64,000 nucleotides of DNA from Phascolomyces articulosus (GCA_025677815.1 JAIXMP010000001.1:1116001-1180000), one strand, 5' to 3'; positions 25,801-37,720 are shown, numbered from the stretch's first letter. Notes: a model not told the origin generated them from the letters alone. A program made the numbers and translations.

Positions 25801-27290
25801 CACAAGACTATTTATCATCTAGAGCGACATGGTATCTTCGAGAAAGAGAGAATAGTACAGTGGATCTTCGTAAAAGAAAATCAATGCCATTCATGCGTTC
25901 TTCAGCATCCAGTTTTTCAATCATGTCTCCATCCAGAAGGATCAGTGAACAACCTCAACCACAGCCAATACCTCAACAATTACAATCCAATGATTTTGAT
26001 GTACAATCCACTGTGAGTTCAATTACCAGTACAGCAGCCGGTACTGCCGTAGCATCAACTATAGCTACAGTGACACCTGCGACCATGGGAGGAGATGGTA
26101 GTTCATCCGATATGTTAAAATCATCATACAATAACAACCATCGATCATCATCCCAACGACGCACATTAACGCATAGTGCTAGTGATTTTTATTCCATGTC
26201 ACCTTCGTCCTCACCCTTTGTAGATGTAAAGTCAGAATATATTCATCCTACATCCAATATTCCTTCTACAACAACAACTGCCATTCATCATTCATCGTCC
26301 CAGCCACAACCCCGTTTAGCAATTGATACAACGAATGCTGATCCACCTCATAGTAATAATAGTAACTTTTCAAGAAGAACATCATCACCAGCACCACCCA
26401 CTACATCAACAGCAACTACACCGAATAGTTTATTTTCAGGGAGGATGGACCGCTCTTTTTCGACACTCAGCATGCAACCTTTTAAAAAGAATGCATTAAT
26501 GGATCGCATGTTCAATAAATTATCCAATCTGAGTAAAAAAGCAAGCATAACTCGAAGTCAGAGCCGAATGCCATATCATTCAAGAAATACAGGTCAGCAT
26601 TATCACCATCAGCATCATGACGATAATGATATTGAAGAGTACGAAGAGGATTATGATGGTGATGAAGGTGATTATCATGATGCAGGATCACAATGTACAG
26701 GAGGAGATTATACCTCAGATATGAACTCCTACATTGCTAGTGAGGTACGTGTCGTATATATTATATATGATAACATGGTTTTTTTTTTGAAGAAATGGGT
26801 TCTTTTTTTTAATTGGCTATGATAACTATCTAATGTATCTTCTTTTTTTCGTTATTAGATGGGTGAGTCAAGGCAAGACTCCATGTCCCACGTTTCACTT
26901 CGTCGATATCGATCAACAGCTACAGATCAAGGTGGACAACGACGACAACGACGACGTTCTTCACATAATAAAGGGCCTATTTTTCGATGGATACGAAGTG
27001 AAAGTGGCGTTAGCACATCCAAAAGAACCTATAATCAAGATTTAAATAGTACCAATGGTAACAATAACAATTATCATCAACATTTGGATCGACCACCTGT
27101 TGCTTTTGCATATGCTTCTACACCTGCTGTGGATGAATCTCAACAATATCAACAAGGACGAACAAATCACTGGAAAAGAAAGTTTAGCACCAAAAAGATG
27201 TCATCTTCTATCGGAGGGAACGCTACCACTACTTCTCCTTCTACTGCTCATTATCTTCATAAAAACAAAGGATCCTCAATGCATTTTTGA
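22893..27290 (+). CDS. Rho-family guanine nucleotide exchange factor (DH-PH)
   Basis: Activates a Rho/Cdc42-type GTPase for polarity or wall signalling. Six exons: 22893..23492, 23573..23776, 23902..24198, 24350..24779, 25084..26744 and 26859..27290, giving 1207 residues with phases matching. The first intron has a GC donor (GCAAGT). The N-terminus is low complexity, with a run of nine Cys and then Pro, Asn and Gln runs. The DH domain spans about 175-430: HELFETERDYVADLGRLVEV (CR1), the QFTKESMALI region, and FEDYLIKPVQRICRYQLLLK (CR3). A Ser/Gln-rich insert sits between them. The PH domain follows, about 440-600, with DGDWRINKRHVVKLGN, YMGCFVFPTYLILVRP and KQLWLKHLEQAI. The long C-terminal half is Ser/Thr/Asn-rich and disordered, with many basic-Ser sites and an acidic stretch in exon 5. 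The specific GTPase cannot be told. The upstream extent of the N-terminus is uncertain. Confidence 0.85.
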
Positions 27291-28841
27291 ATCTAATAGT
27301 TTGACCTTTATATATCACATATACATCTTACCTTTTTTTTACTACTACTTTTATTTCGCTTTATAATATTGATAATTTAGTATTTTTTTTCCATTGCCCT
27401 TTTTTTAATTCTACTCATCATTTCTCCTCCTCCCCTCCTTTTTTTATTCAACTTTTATTTATCACCATGTCATCATTATTATCCACTTACCGTCGTCTTT
27501 ACCACCTTCCCACACACACACACACGCTAATATATTATCACAACAACAAAAACTCACTAACCATCTACGTATTTTTCTGAAGACTTGTAAAAAAAGAAAA
27601 CAGTTTTTATTTATTTATCCATACACCAATTATTTTTGTTTACTCTGTTTTGTTGTTGTTGTTATCCCATAAATTGGGAAACCCATCATGATTGTACATT
27701 TTACGTAAAACCTTAATATTTTATACAAATAACATGACGATGAAGAATCTATTTCGTTGAGATGAAGAGTCCAAAATTCATCCATTCATTTTTCTCCTAT
27801 TTTTTTTTCGTTATTCCTTATTCTCTTTATACCCCCACCGACATAAACGCCATCTATCATAGGGGTCAAGATCATCGTCATTATCGTCAAAGTACCAAAA
27901 AAAAAACATGTTTCCAAGTTGGAATTTTTTCGAGAATATGTATATAAAAAAGGGTTATTAATGCATGAGACGCAGTGATGTCCTGCATAATAAAGCATCC
28001 AAGTTAAGATATACCTAAAGGAAGGAGGATTTATTATATATTGTACCACACTACTATATAGTAGTTGCTTATAGTAGCAAGCATACATGAATGTACATGT
28101 TTTTGTTCTTGATTCATAATAGCCGGTTGTAATACAAAACTAGAAATTAAGCCCACGACATGTCCAGTCCAGAGAAAGAGCATAAGAATGTAAACTTATC
28201 CATTTCAGGTTAAAAAATGTATGTGAGGTAATTGACTTTAACCATGCATCCAAGGCATATGAACTTAATAATAATAAAATGCTATTATTTATGTGGAAAC
28301 AACAGTTATACGATTTTATGATCCAGAAGAGAAACTTTTGAAAATAAAAACATACATATATAAGTCTTTATTATCGATCTATCCTATCAAGTTGTATTTT
28401 GTTGGGTGGTGTCTATGAACAATTAAAAAAGAGAAAGAAGGGTGGACGATAAAGAGTATTGATGATGACGGGAAGAAAATACGGTGTTGGCATAAACGTT
28501 TTAGTTAGGGCTGGCAGAGTGGTATAAAAGTTAATATTCAACCCCACATGTGATTGATAGGATTTTTCGTCATTCACATTAAGCGTCGGTTAAATTCAAA
28601 CGTTTACAGGGTTCAACTTTACGAAATTCAATTAAGTTTCTCACAATTGTAATCTGGATAATCCATCGGTTAAATAGATCAAAGCGGTGTTGGTAATATT
28701 TTATTTCATAATCTTCTAGCGGGGTTTATGCCAAACCTGTCAATTTAAAAAGACCATCTCCACAATCCTTAATGCCCCGCATTTTTTTCTTTAATTCATA
28801 CATCTTCTTCTCTCTTACACTATACTTTAATATATCAAAAA
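27291..28841. other. Intergenic, no gene recognised
   Basis: 1.55 kb holding the Rho GEF 3' region (T/C-rich, a short CA run at about 27,510-27,525) and the thiolase promoter. The final 60 bases before the thiolase ATG are pyrimidine-rich. No coding features were seen. Confidence 0.5.
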
Positions 28842-30772
28842 ATGGTTCAAGGACGCAAAGTTTACGTCGTTGGTGTCGGTATGTCCAAGTTCATCAAGCC
28901 CCGTGGCCTTGTTGACTATCCTGGTATGATACATTTTCATTTTTCAATATAACAACCATAACAACACTTTATGATCTTCCACAGCAGCAATTAGCAGTAT
29001 ATCACACAATAAACAAACAACAATAAAAAAATTCTACATATGCTAATCATTATTATTATAATAATAAAACAGAATTTGCTTTGGAAGCTGCTGTCAAGGC
29101 TTTGAACGATGCTGGTCTTTCTTACGATAAGGTTGACTTTGCTGCCTGTGGTTACGTCTTTGGTGATAGTACCTCGGGTCAACGTGTTCTTTACCAACTC
29201 GGTATGACTCAAATCCCCATCATTAATGTCAACAACAACTGCTCCACTGGCTCTACTGCTCTTTATCAAGCTCGCGCTGCTATTGCCTCTGGTAACGCTG
29301 AATGTGCTCTTGCCCTTGGTTTCGAACGTATGAAGCGTGGTTTCATCACTGAAGCTTTCCCTGATCGTACCTACCCTCTTGGTAAGTTTCCCTTTTCTAT
29401 ATATAGTTTCCACATAGTAACACTACCAATTGTACCAACTGTATTTATGGAATAATATCAATCATATTATCATATAAACATAGATCACGTCCAAGCCGTC
29501 ATCACTGACGAACGTAGCTGGGATAAGAACACTGGAAATGCTCCTCAAATCTTTGGTTAGGAATTGTTTCTCTTCAAATAAAAAACAATTTCAAAGTTAG
29601 AAATGGTCCTAATGCGTTTTATTTATTCATTTTTTGTTTATTAGGCAATGCTGGTATCGGTTATATGGAAAAATATGGTGCTACTGAAAAGCACTTGGCC
29701 AAGATTGCCGAAAAGAACCATCGCCACAGTGCCAAGAACCCTTACTCTCAATTCCGAGATATCTATACCCTTGAACAAGTTGAGAACTCACCCAAGGTCT
29801 TTGGTCCCCTAACCAAGTTGCAATGCTGCCCCACCTCTGATGGTGCTGGTTGTGCTATCGTTGCCTCTGAAGAATTCGTCTTGAAACACAACTTGATGGA
29901 TCAAGCCGTTGAAATCTGTGCTCAAGCTATGGCCACTGATTCCCCTAAGATGTTGTCCTCTGACAACATTGAATGGGCTGGTGCTGACATGACCCGCAAG
30001 GCTGCCCAAGAAGCTTACTTCAAGGCCGGTATATCTGCTGATGATGTTCAAGTCGTTGAATTGCACGATTGTTTCTCTGCTAACGAGGTATGTATAGTGT
30101 ATCATTTCTACTGTTGAACACAGTGTTTTTGGGATATAAAATGAAAGGAAAGAAATTTCGGGATGTAAAGGAAATTTGGAACTAAAAAGTGGGATAAAAC
30201 TATATTTTATTTTAGCTTGTCACCTACGATACTCTCGGTTTGGTTCCCGAAGGTCAAGCTCACAAGTTGATTGACTCTGGTGATAACACATATGGTGGCA
30301 AATACGTTGTCAATCCCTCTGGTGGTTTGATCTCCAAGGGCCATCCTCTTGGTGCCACTGGTTTGGCTCAATGTACTGGTAAGTATTTTTTTTTTGGGTG
30401 CACGGAAAGAGAAGGAACGGATTTTTATCCGAGTGGTTCAAAAACAAAAAAGGGTTCGGTTTATGGATTTTTCAAAAATTATTCACTTATCTTTTTAAAT
30501 GTGATTTAGAACTTGTCTGGCAATTGCGTGGTTGGACTGGTGACCGTCAAGTTCCTAACGTTGAATATGCTCTTCAACACAACGTTGGTCTTGGTGGTGC
30601 TGTTGTCATTACCATCTACAAGAAGGCTAACAAGAAGCAATCTGCTCCCAAGACTGCATATAACCCAGCTGTTGAAGCTCGTGCTATCACCAAGGATGAC
30701 TTTGCTAAGGCTGCTTCCCAAGTCACCAACCGTGCTGAATATATGGACTCCGTTGGTGTTGCCAAGCTGTAA
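28842..30772 (+). CDS. SCPx-type thiolase, peroxisomal (C-terminal AKL)
   Basis: Thiolase of the sterol carrier protein x type, expected to cleave 3-oxoacyl-CoA in beta-oxidation of branched or long chains. Six exons: 28842..28923, 29073..29381, 29484..29555, 29645..30087, 30216..30378 and 30510..30772, giving 443 residues with phases matching. Catalytic features are the nucleophile in [10 protein letters not shown] (Cys84), HDCFSANE, and [14 protein letters not shown] with the active-site His. No SCP2 lipid-transfer domain follows; the reading frame stops at GVAKL. The last three residues AKL are a known PTS1 variant, so import into peroxisomes is likely. The codon choice is more biased (many CTT, GCT, GGT, AAG) than in neighbouring genes, suggesting high expression. 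A GTAAG overlaps the stop codon, but no SCP2-like exon follows downstream. Confidence 0.92.
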
Positions 30773-31074
30773 GTTACCCTAAAAAAACCCTCATCCCATC
30801 CTCTGTAGTATTTCACTTGTCATATTTCTTTTTAGATCTCCCCTATCCACATCATTCCTCTTCTCTCTCTTCAAATGAACGTTTTTTATTTTGAAAAATA
30901 TTTTGTACAAAACACAAATAAAAATTCACTTGAAATATATCAGTATTTCTTTGTATTTAAAAACAATTAAGAATTTGCCACTTGAGGGAAGAGAGTGAGT
31001 TCTAGAGAAAAATTAAGTTGGATATAAAGATAATGGTTTTATCGTGCTAAGAAAAACAAATAATAATGATAAAA
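30773..31074. other. Intergenic between convergent genes
   Basis: About 300 bp between the thiolase stop (plus) and the SDR stop (minus). T/C-rich then A-rich, presumably both 3' UTRs. No other feature. Confidence 0.5.
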
Positions 31075-32279
31075 TTAGCCAACGTTATTGTTAGGGTCTT
31101 GTATAAAAAATATAGGTATGCTTTATGCTTATTTTAGAAGGATAGCCAACAATAGTAAAACTTACCCAACCATCCACCATCCACAGCCATAATTTCACCA
31201 TGAACATAATCACTGGCACGACTTGCTAGATAAACAACAGGTCCTTTAAAATCATCCGGTGAAGCCCAACGACCGGCAGGAATACGTTCGAGGATTTGTT
31301 TGCTTCGTTCAGGATCATTGACAAGAGCTTGCGTCAATTCTGTATCAACATAACCTATTATAGATTATTATATTTATATTAGTTTAATATTTTGGATTTA
31401 GAAGGAGTCTGAGATGATAATCAATGTAAATATGTACCTGGAGCAATAGCATTAACATTGATTGAGTGTTTTGCCCATTCATTGGCCAATGCTTTAGTTA
31501 AAATACCAACACCACCTTTTGCTGCTGCGTATGCTGGAACACGAATCCCACCCTAATAATCATCACAGATCAATATAAGCCAATAATATTATTATTCACA
31601 TCCTAATATGTATAGAAAATCTACTATTGACAGCTGTCATACGGGTAATATATTTACCTGGAAACTCATTAAACTTGCAGTGTTAATGATTTTACCGGAT
31701 CCCTGGGTCATCATATGTTTTGCAGCAGCTTGACTTAAAGTAAATACGGATTTAAGATTGGCTTGAATTACATCATCCCATTCATTTTCTGGGAATTCAA
31801 CAGCACTATACATATTACCCTGGTTACTACTATTTATGCACAAAAACCATGTTATGTAAAACAAATACAAATAAAAAATCTTACTCGTATCTCCGCTGAA
31901 TTCCAGCGTTATTCACTAGGATATCTAAACGTGGGAATACGACTAAAATACGATCTACAACATCTCGAACACTTTCTTGTTTGGAAACATCAAGATATAC
32001 AATCTCTGCTTTACGACCTAAGGCTCGAATTTCATCACGTACTTTATAATCCTCGACATTTCGTTGAAGCAAACAAATATCTATATAGGGTAATAATAAA
32101 ACTAGTACTAAGAAACTGTCTTGTTTGGCTTCTTATCATTCATTATGAGGGGTTATTGTATATAAAATATACATACCTGCTCCAGCTTCGGCTAACCCAA
32201 GGGCCATGCTACGACCAATACCACGCGTACAACCAGATACAGCAGCGATTTTATCAGAAAGGGAAAATAAGTTAGACAT
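31075..32279 (-). CDS. Short-chain dehydrogenase/reductase (classical SDR)
   Basis: NAD(P)-dependent oxidoreductase most like the 2-deoxy-D-gluconate 3-dehydrogenase (KduD) group. Six exons: 32279..32177, 32080..31885, 31805..31658, 31552..31438, 31354..31166 and a 23-nt terminal exon 31097..31075, giving 257 residues. Motifs: cofactor loop [20 protein letters not shown] (classical TGxxxGxG with Ser in first place), [11 protein letters not shown], active-site Ser in IINTASLMS, then YAAAKGG (YxxxK), and the C-terminal [17 protein letters not shown]. The last intron (GTAAGT at 31,165 to AAG at 31,098) replaces a read-through tail KFYYCWLSF with DPNNNVG; either end is possible. Divergently transcribed from the polyol dehydrogenase at 32,622, so both probably act on sugars or polyols. 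The substrate is inferred only. Confidence 0.85.
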
Positions 32280-32621
32280 TTTTTTTCAAAAAAGAGCAAA
32301 TATCAAGAAGTGTGAAAGAAAGAAAAAAGTAATGGATTTGCTTTCGATTAAATACATTAATGTTTGGGGAAAAAAGACAATCGAGCAAAAAGAGGCTAAA
32401 CTACTTTGAGCTCATTTTTTATTTTTTCGTGGGATTTGTATAGACAAGTTCATTATCGGGTTTATTCCGATCAAAAGTTCCGTAAAAAAAGCCTCTTTTG
32501 ATACTTTTCCCATAAGCATAAATTTTATTTATTATGCTGCGTGTATCTTCTTTTCTAATTTATCTTTCTTTTTTCTACTTCTTCTCAAGCTTTTCCCGCC
32601 ACCTATACAGTTTCTTTATAT
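32280..32621. promoter_or_regulatory. Shared divergent promoter region of the SDR and polyol dehydrogenase
   Basis: 342 bp separate the two start codons, which point away from each other. It includes a T-rich tract near 32,415-32,430, AAAGCCTCTTTTGATACTTT at about 32,487-32,506, and TTTATATATGG immediately before the plus-strand ATG. No known operator can be assigned. The head-to-head arrangement of two NAD(P) dehydrogenases is the evidence for a bidirectional promoter. Confidence 0.55.
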
Positions 32622-33994
32622 ATGGTTTATCAAACCAATACCGCAGCATTCCTTTATCAAGCTCATGATCTTCGAATGGTATCATATTTTACTTATTGTA
32701 TCACGTATCGCGTCAATCATTATTAACATATCGTCTCTCTTTTCCAGGAAGAACAACCCATCGAAACTCCTAGAAATGGAGGTAATTAAAAGCGGATATA
32801 TAAATTACTATTATATATTGCCCCTATTGTGCCTACCTATATATTAAATGAGCTTTGTTACTATATTGCCATTATGTTTTTAGAGGTTTTGGTGAACATA
32901 CGCGCAACAGGGATCTGTGGATCGGATTTACATTATTATTTGGATGGAAAAATGGGCAATTTACAGATAGAACCTAGTAAACCTATGATCCTCGGTCATG
33001 AAGCGGCTGGTGTTGTAACTGAACTTGGTCCTGGAGTGACTGATTTAAAAATAGGTGATCGTGTTGCTATTGAACCTGGTCGTAGTTGTCAAAAGTGTCG
33101 TTATTGTACAGAGGATGGAGGTGTAGAATACAATTTATGCCCAAAAATGAAATTTTTGGGTTCTATTAGACAAGGTCCAAACCACGGTTCATTAAGACGT
33201 TATGCTTCTTTTCCCGCTTATTTATGTCACAAGTATGTTCTTTATTATTGCAATGTCGATCAAATAATAACTTTGCAGTTTTACTATCCCAACATTATTT
33301 AATTATTATTTACGAATATATTATCATATATAGAATACCGGAATCCATGAGTTATGAAGATGGCGCCTTGATTGAACCACTTTCTGTTGCAGTTTATGCA
33401 GTTAATCGAACCCCAGTGAAGCAAGGATCCACTGTAGTAGTATTAGGTGCTGGACCTGTGGGACTTTTGACAGCTGCTGCCGCCTATGCTCAAGGTGCTA
33501 AACATTGTCTAATTCTCGATATCAATGCACCGCGATTAGAATTTGCGTCTAAATATCTACCTAATATTCAAACCATGTTGTTGCCCAAAATAACCTCTTT
33601 GGATGATGCCCAGGGACAAAGTGAAAAAATTGTAAAATCCTACTTTGATGATGAACAAGGAATCGATGTAACGTTTGATTGTACAGGCGTTGAAATATGT
33701 ATCAACATGGCGGTCCATTTAACACGAGCAGGGGGGACAGTCATGTTTATTGGTCTTGGAAAACCATCGATGTTGATGCCAACTAATGTCATTATTACAA
33801 AACAAGTCAATCTTTTGGGTAATTTTCGCTATGCTCATGCTTATAAAAAATCTATCGAGTGGGTGGAGCAAGGAAAAATTCCATTGAATGGATTGGTGAC
33901 CCATCGATTTGCATTAGAAGATACTTTGAGAGCTTTTGATTTAGCAAAACAAAATGCAGAAGGTGTAATGAAAATTCAAATTGGTGATTTTTAA
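32622..33994 (+). CDS. Zinc-dependent polyol dehydrogenase (sorbitol/xylitol type)
   Basis: Medium-chain dehydrogenase that oxidises polyols such as xylitol or sorbitol to ketoses with NAD+. Four exons: 32622..32678, 32748..32781, 32884..33232 and 33334..33994, giving 366 residues with phases matching, close to the family length. Catalytic zinc ligands are Cys42 in GICGSDLHYY and the His69-Glu70 pair in ILGHEAAG. A structural zinc lobe is shown by RSCQKCRYC and NLCPKMKFLG. The Rossmann motif VVLGAGPVGLL is followed by LILDINAPRL, where the Asp favours NAD+ over NADP+. GSIRQGPNHGSLRRYA and DGALIEPLSVAVYAV are typical of sorbitol/xylitol dehydrogenases. The second exon has only 34 nt. Sorbitol, xylitol and L-arabinitol dehydrogenases cannot be separated from sequence alone. 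Confidence 0.9.
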
Positions 33995-34232
33995 TTACTA
34001 TTTTATATATCATATTGTATGCCATCCTCTATATAAATAAATAAAAATAGCAATGTATACAGAAAATCCTTGTTGCTTTAAAGATTTTTGATTATCATGA
34101 TGTTTTCTACTTATAATCTTAGCTCTCTACAGTTTGAAGATGTAAAAAGTAAATTCCTAACTTGAGGTTAATGAGGTAGGCCAAAACAGTTATTTTTTTT
34201 ATTAAATTACGACTTGTAAAAAATACTCTGGT

Positions 34233-34269
<37 letters not shown>

Positions 34270-34955
34270 ATGTGTGTGTTAGTATGGGTAAACGTTAGTA
34301 TGTGTTATCGCTGGCAGAGTTCTGCTATTAGAAACAACAATATTACTTAAGATGGGGTTTTTAAGGATTATAACAAGAGAGATAGACTGATGAGCGCCGT
34401 AAGTAAGCCTGTACTACTGAAATTCTGAAAGAGACAGATATTACAATGTTGCGAGGCATATTACTTATGCAAAGAGGTCTGGAAAGTGAGAACAGCTAAG
34501 AACATCATATATTTTTAAACAACCCCAAAAGCTATAACCGGCTCATATATCCATAAGAGAATGGAGGAGGGTTTCAGCTAGGACTATCAAGTAAAATGAC
34601 GACTCATGTATGAACTGGTATACTAGGTGTAAAATAAGGGTAACAGATTTGGGTCATAATAAAATAAACTGTATTATTATTAAAATGAAATATATGCTGA
34701 ATAATGCATGTAATCCTCAATGCCAAAGTAATACAACCAATGAACTGCTGGATGAAGAGATTACCAAGCAAATCCGTCTTTCCATTTTAGGATGGATTTA
34801 AGGTTCATGTGTAAAATAAACGGAATTAATGAGTGGGCAATTACTCATGGAAATTGTGTTAAGAACTGTACAAAAAATATATCGCTATATTCGCAACTGA
34901 TCTATAATTCTACTTCTTTCTCTCCTACTTTATTTTTTCAATTTTTTTAAAAAAC
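33995..34955. other. Intergenic with TA/TG microsatellite
   Basis: Contains an alternating TA run turning into a TG run at about 34,232-34,280. A 63-codon frame at 34,610-34,801 has no family features. The last 60 bases before the next ATG are T-rich. No gene recognised. Confidence 0.6.
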
Positions 34956-37720
34956 ATGGTGGACCAACAATTTACACCTTCACAGAGACAAGTGTTTGAT
35001 GCTTTCGACGATTACCCTTGGAATTCAGACGGTGTATTCCAAGCAGGTCTTCAAAATATTTTGGAAGGCTTGCCTAAAGATACCATTGACAGCACTAAGC
35101 TTACAAAGACTGAATTAGACAATCGTCAATTGTTACGTGCTAAGCATTTCTTTTTCACAAGGTATATAAGTATAAATATTAAAAAAGTATAGAACAGTGG
35201 CTATACGTTTATAGAAGAACAAGGAAAGGAAGAGAGTGTTTTAAAAGACATAAAGCTAAGGCCCTTTGAATGGTGGTACTATAGATTTAGACAACCTTTT
35301 GATCTCGATCAATATTTGGAATATGAAAAAATAAAGAGTATTCCTGTAGAAGAGAGTCCTGCTATTAAGGCTTATCGACGATTGGATGTATATGATTTTG
35401 AAAATGACACCAAGTTTTTGTCTGGTTTGCCAACAATTATCCGTGGTTGGGTTAAGCAACAACAGGGTGGCAACAATTGGGATAAGGCGAGAATGGATGA
35501 AGAATATTTGAAGGCAAAGGCTTTTTATTATTCAGCGTAAGTTATTTGGAGAAAGATGATATATTCAAATTGGCTTTATATATGCTTAGGGAATGTGGAG
35601 GAGTGAAAAAAAATGATGAAAAAATGGGTTATTTACGTCGCATATGTGATTTCTTTTTTAGTTGTGTGGAATCAATTGATGTTGGAGACTATCTTACATG
35701 GACAAAGGACAGGAAAGAAGCATCACAATCGGCATGTCCATTTGCACACATGTGGCAAAATAAAAAAGGTAAAATAAACAGGCTTATATCATGGGAGAAA
35801 AAAGAAAGAAACTAAGATTATGGAATCTTATATATTTACACACTACGCATGATAAAATCTATATAGGCTCTGATGACACAGCCAATGGGACATCGAAAAA
35901 TGGCAGCGCTTTTGTATCAACAGAAGAGCCAAAAATTACAGGTGCTGCAACTATTTCATTCTCTGGACCCAAAAGTGGCAATTTGTTAACTATAGATCGT
36001 CTCAAGGAACTGAGTAATGAATTATCCAAGGTCGAGAGCGATAAGCGAGTAACGACCCGGGTCTTGCGTCCTGTAGCCGCATCCACATCCACTTTCACTG
36101 TTTCCACCACCAACATCAGCAGCGGTCAAACTAGTGTGAAGGATGGTAAATCTGCAAGTGTTGGTCTTGCATTTGCTGAAACTGCTACAAAAGTCAAGGA
36201 TGAGAGCGAGACATACAAGGAAGAAACTTTGGTTGCTTCTTTAGATGCTGTGGCAGACGCTTATTACAATTTTGTTTTATCAACGTTCCAACAACAAAAG
36301 ACAACAGTGACTGTATTTGATGCTGCCATTCCTTCCAATGCAACTTATCTTGCCCTTTGGCATGGATTTGTTCGAGTGATAAATGAGGATACATTTTTGG
36401 ATATGGGTTTACAATTATCATATGCACCTATTCCTCCCTTATTGCTTTTGTCATTGTGTCGTCCACGTATGGCAGCTACAAAACAACCTTTGGTAGCAGG
36501 TACCGAATTATATCTTGCATTGGCACACCCAGAATTAGTCCGTTTACGTGCACCAGAATTGTTGCGAATGGGTCTTGCTGATGTGTTTGTCCCCGATGCT
36601 CGATTGTCTGAAGCTATTGAAGGCATGAAACGTATGGCAATGTGTCCTGAACCTGATACACAAACTGCACTTCAATATGTATTGGCTGCCTACCATTCAT
36701 ATCCAGGTCCTGATCGATTGGGTGTTTGGGAAAAAGAAATTAGTCAAACGTTTGGGGTAAAATATTATTCTAATATATTTTATGTATGAAAGGATTATTC
36801 TTGTGAGTATAGGCTAATGTGAAATCATATATATATACAGGCTGCAGGAACATTAGATGAACTCAAAAATAAATTAAAAGAACTAAATACCCGATGGAGC
36901 AACAAGATCCTGGATCATTGGAACACCTTACCACCAACGCTTGTTGAGGTAAAAAAAAAATGCAGCAAAATTGGATGGGAGTGTTTTTTTTTTGATATTT
37001 GCAGAGGATAATTATTTATTTATCGTATTTTTTTTTGGGGGACGGCGTCTTGTATAGGCTGTATTCAAGGGCGTTAAGGCATGTGGTGAAATGGACCCTA
37101 CTAAGGTACTTGATTTAGAACGTCACTTGAACCATCAATGGCGTCGTACCAAAGATTTCGAGCAATGGTATCAAAAGGAGAGCAAAAAGGACGAAGAAGG
37201 AGAAAAAGAAGAGGATACTACTAGCAATATCGAATGGGCTAGTGATGAAGAGGTTGATTTCTATTTCAAGGAAACTGAAACAGAAAATGAAAAGAAGGTC
37301 GAGGAAGACGGAAAGGAGGAGGTAATCATTTATGAAGCACCCGAGGAAGAAGAACCTGTTGTTGTATGCCCCATCACAGGTCAACGTTCCAATGGTGGAG
37401 CAGCAGTATGTCCCGTCACTGGCCAAGCAGGAGCAACATCAATAAATGGAGCAGATAAATGTCCTGTTACTGGTCAAAGTGCATCCAATGGAGCAGCAGC
37501 AGTGTGCCCTGTTACTGGTCAGCGTGAGGAAAATGGATCGTCCGGCTGCCCTATCAATGGTAAAGGTGCATCTAATGGACCTGCCACTGTATGTCCAGTA
37601 ACAGGTCAAAAAGAAGAAAATAGCTCTTCAGGATGTCCTGTCAATGGTGGCAAGAAGACAAGTTCTGAAGAACCAGAAGTGACATGTCCTGTCACTGACC
37701 AAACAGCCGAAGCTCAATAA
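34956..37720 (+). CDS. Crotonase-like pseudoenzyme with N-terminal repeat module and CP-repeat tail
   Basis: Not recognised as a named protein. Six exons: 34956..35161, 35285..35536, 35662..35768, 35867..36756, 36841..36948 and 37058..37720, giving 741 residues with phases matching. The N-terminus carries two related helical motifs, DDYPWNSDGVFQAGL (about 19-33) and YDFENDTKFLSGL (about 103-115), then CPFAH at Cys178 and a Ser/Thr linker. About 290-450 resembles the enoyl-CoA hydratase/isomerase fold of hydroxyisobutyryl-CoA hydrolases (WHGFVRVINEDTFLDMGLQL, then AGTELYLALAHPELVRLRAP). The glycine-rich oxyanion loop expected between HG and FRV is missing, and the second glycine cluster is replaced by APIPP, so catalysis is doubtful. 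An acidic, Lys-rich region precedes eight CPVTGQ-type repeats (about 625 to the end). At exon 2 a TAG six bases downstream is an alternative in-frame acceptor. Confidence 0.75.
37367..37705 (+). repeat. Eight CPVTGQ-type repeats at the protein C-terminus
   Basis: Within the last exon the hexamer CPVTGQ and close variants (CPITGQ, CPINGK, CPVNGG, CPVTDQ) occur eight times, spaced about 12-18 residues by Ser/Asn/Gly/Ala linkers. Cys and Pro are invariant in all eight. Codons differ between copies (TGC, TGT, CCC, CCT, CCA), so the repeats are kept at protein level rather than being a fresh DNA expansion. Confidence 0.9.

Noticed and set aside
30764..30800. Extension of the thiolase into an SCP2 domain through the GTAAG at the stop
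   Set aside because: No SCP2-like coding sequence follows before the convergent SDR gene, and the AKL end fits a finished peroxisomal protein.
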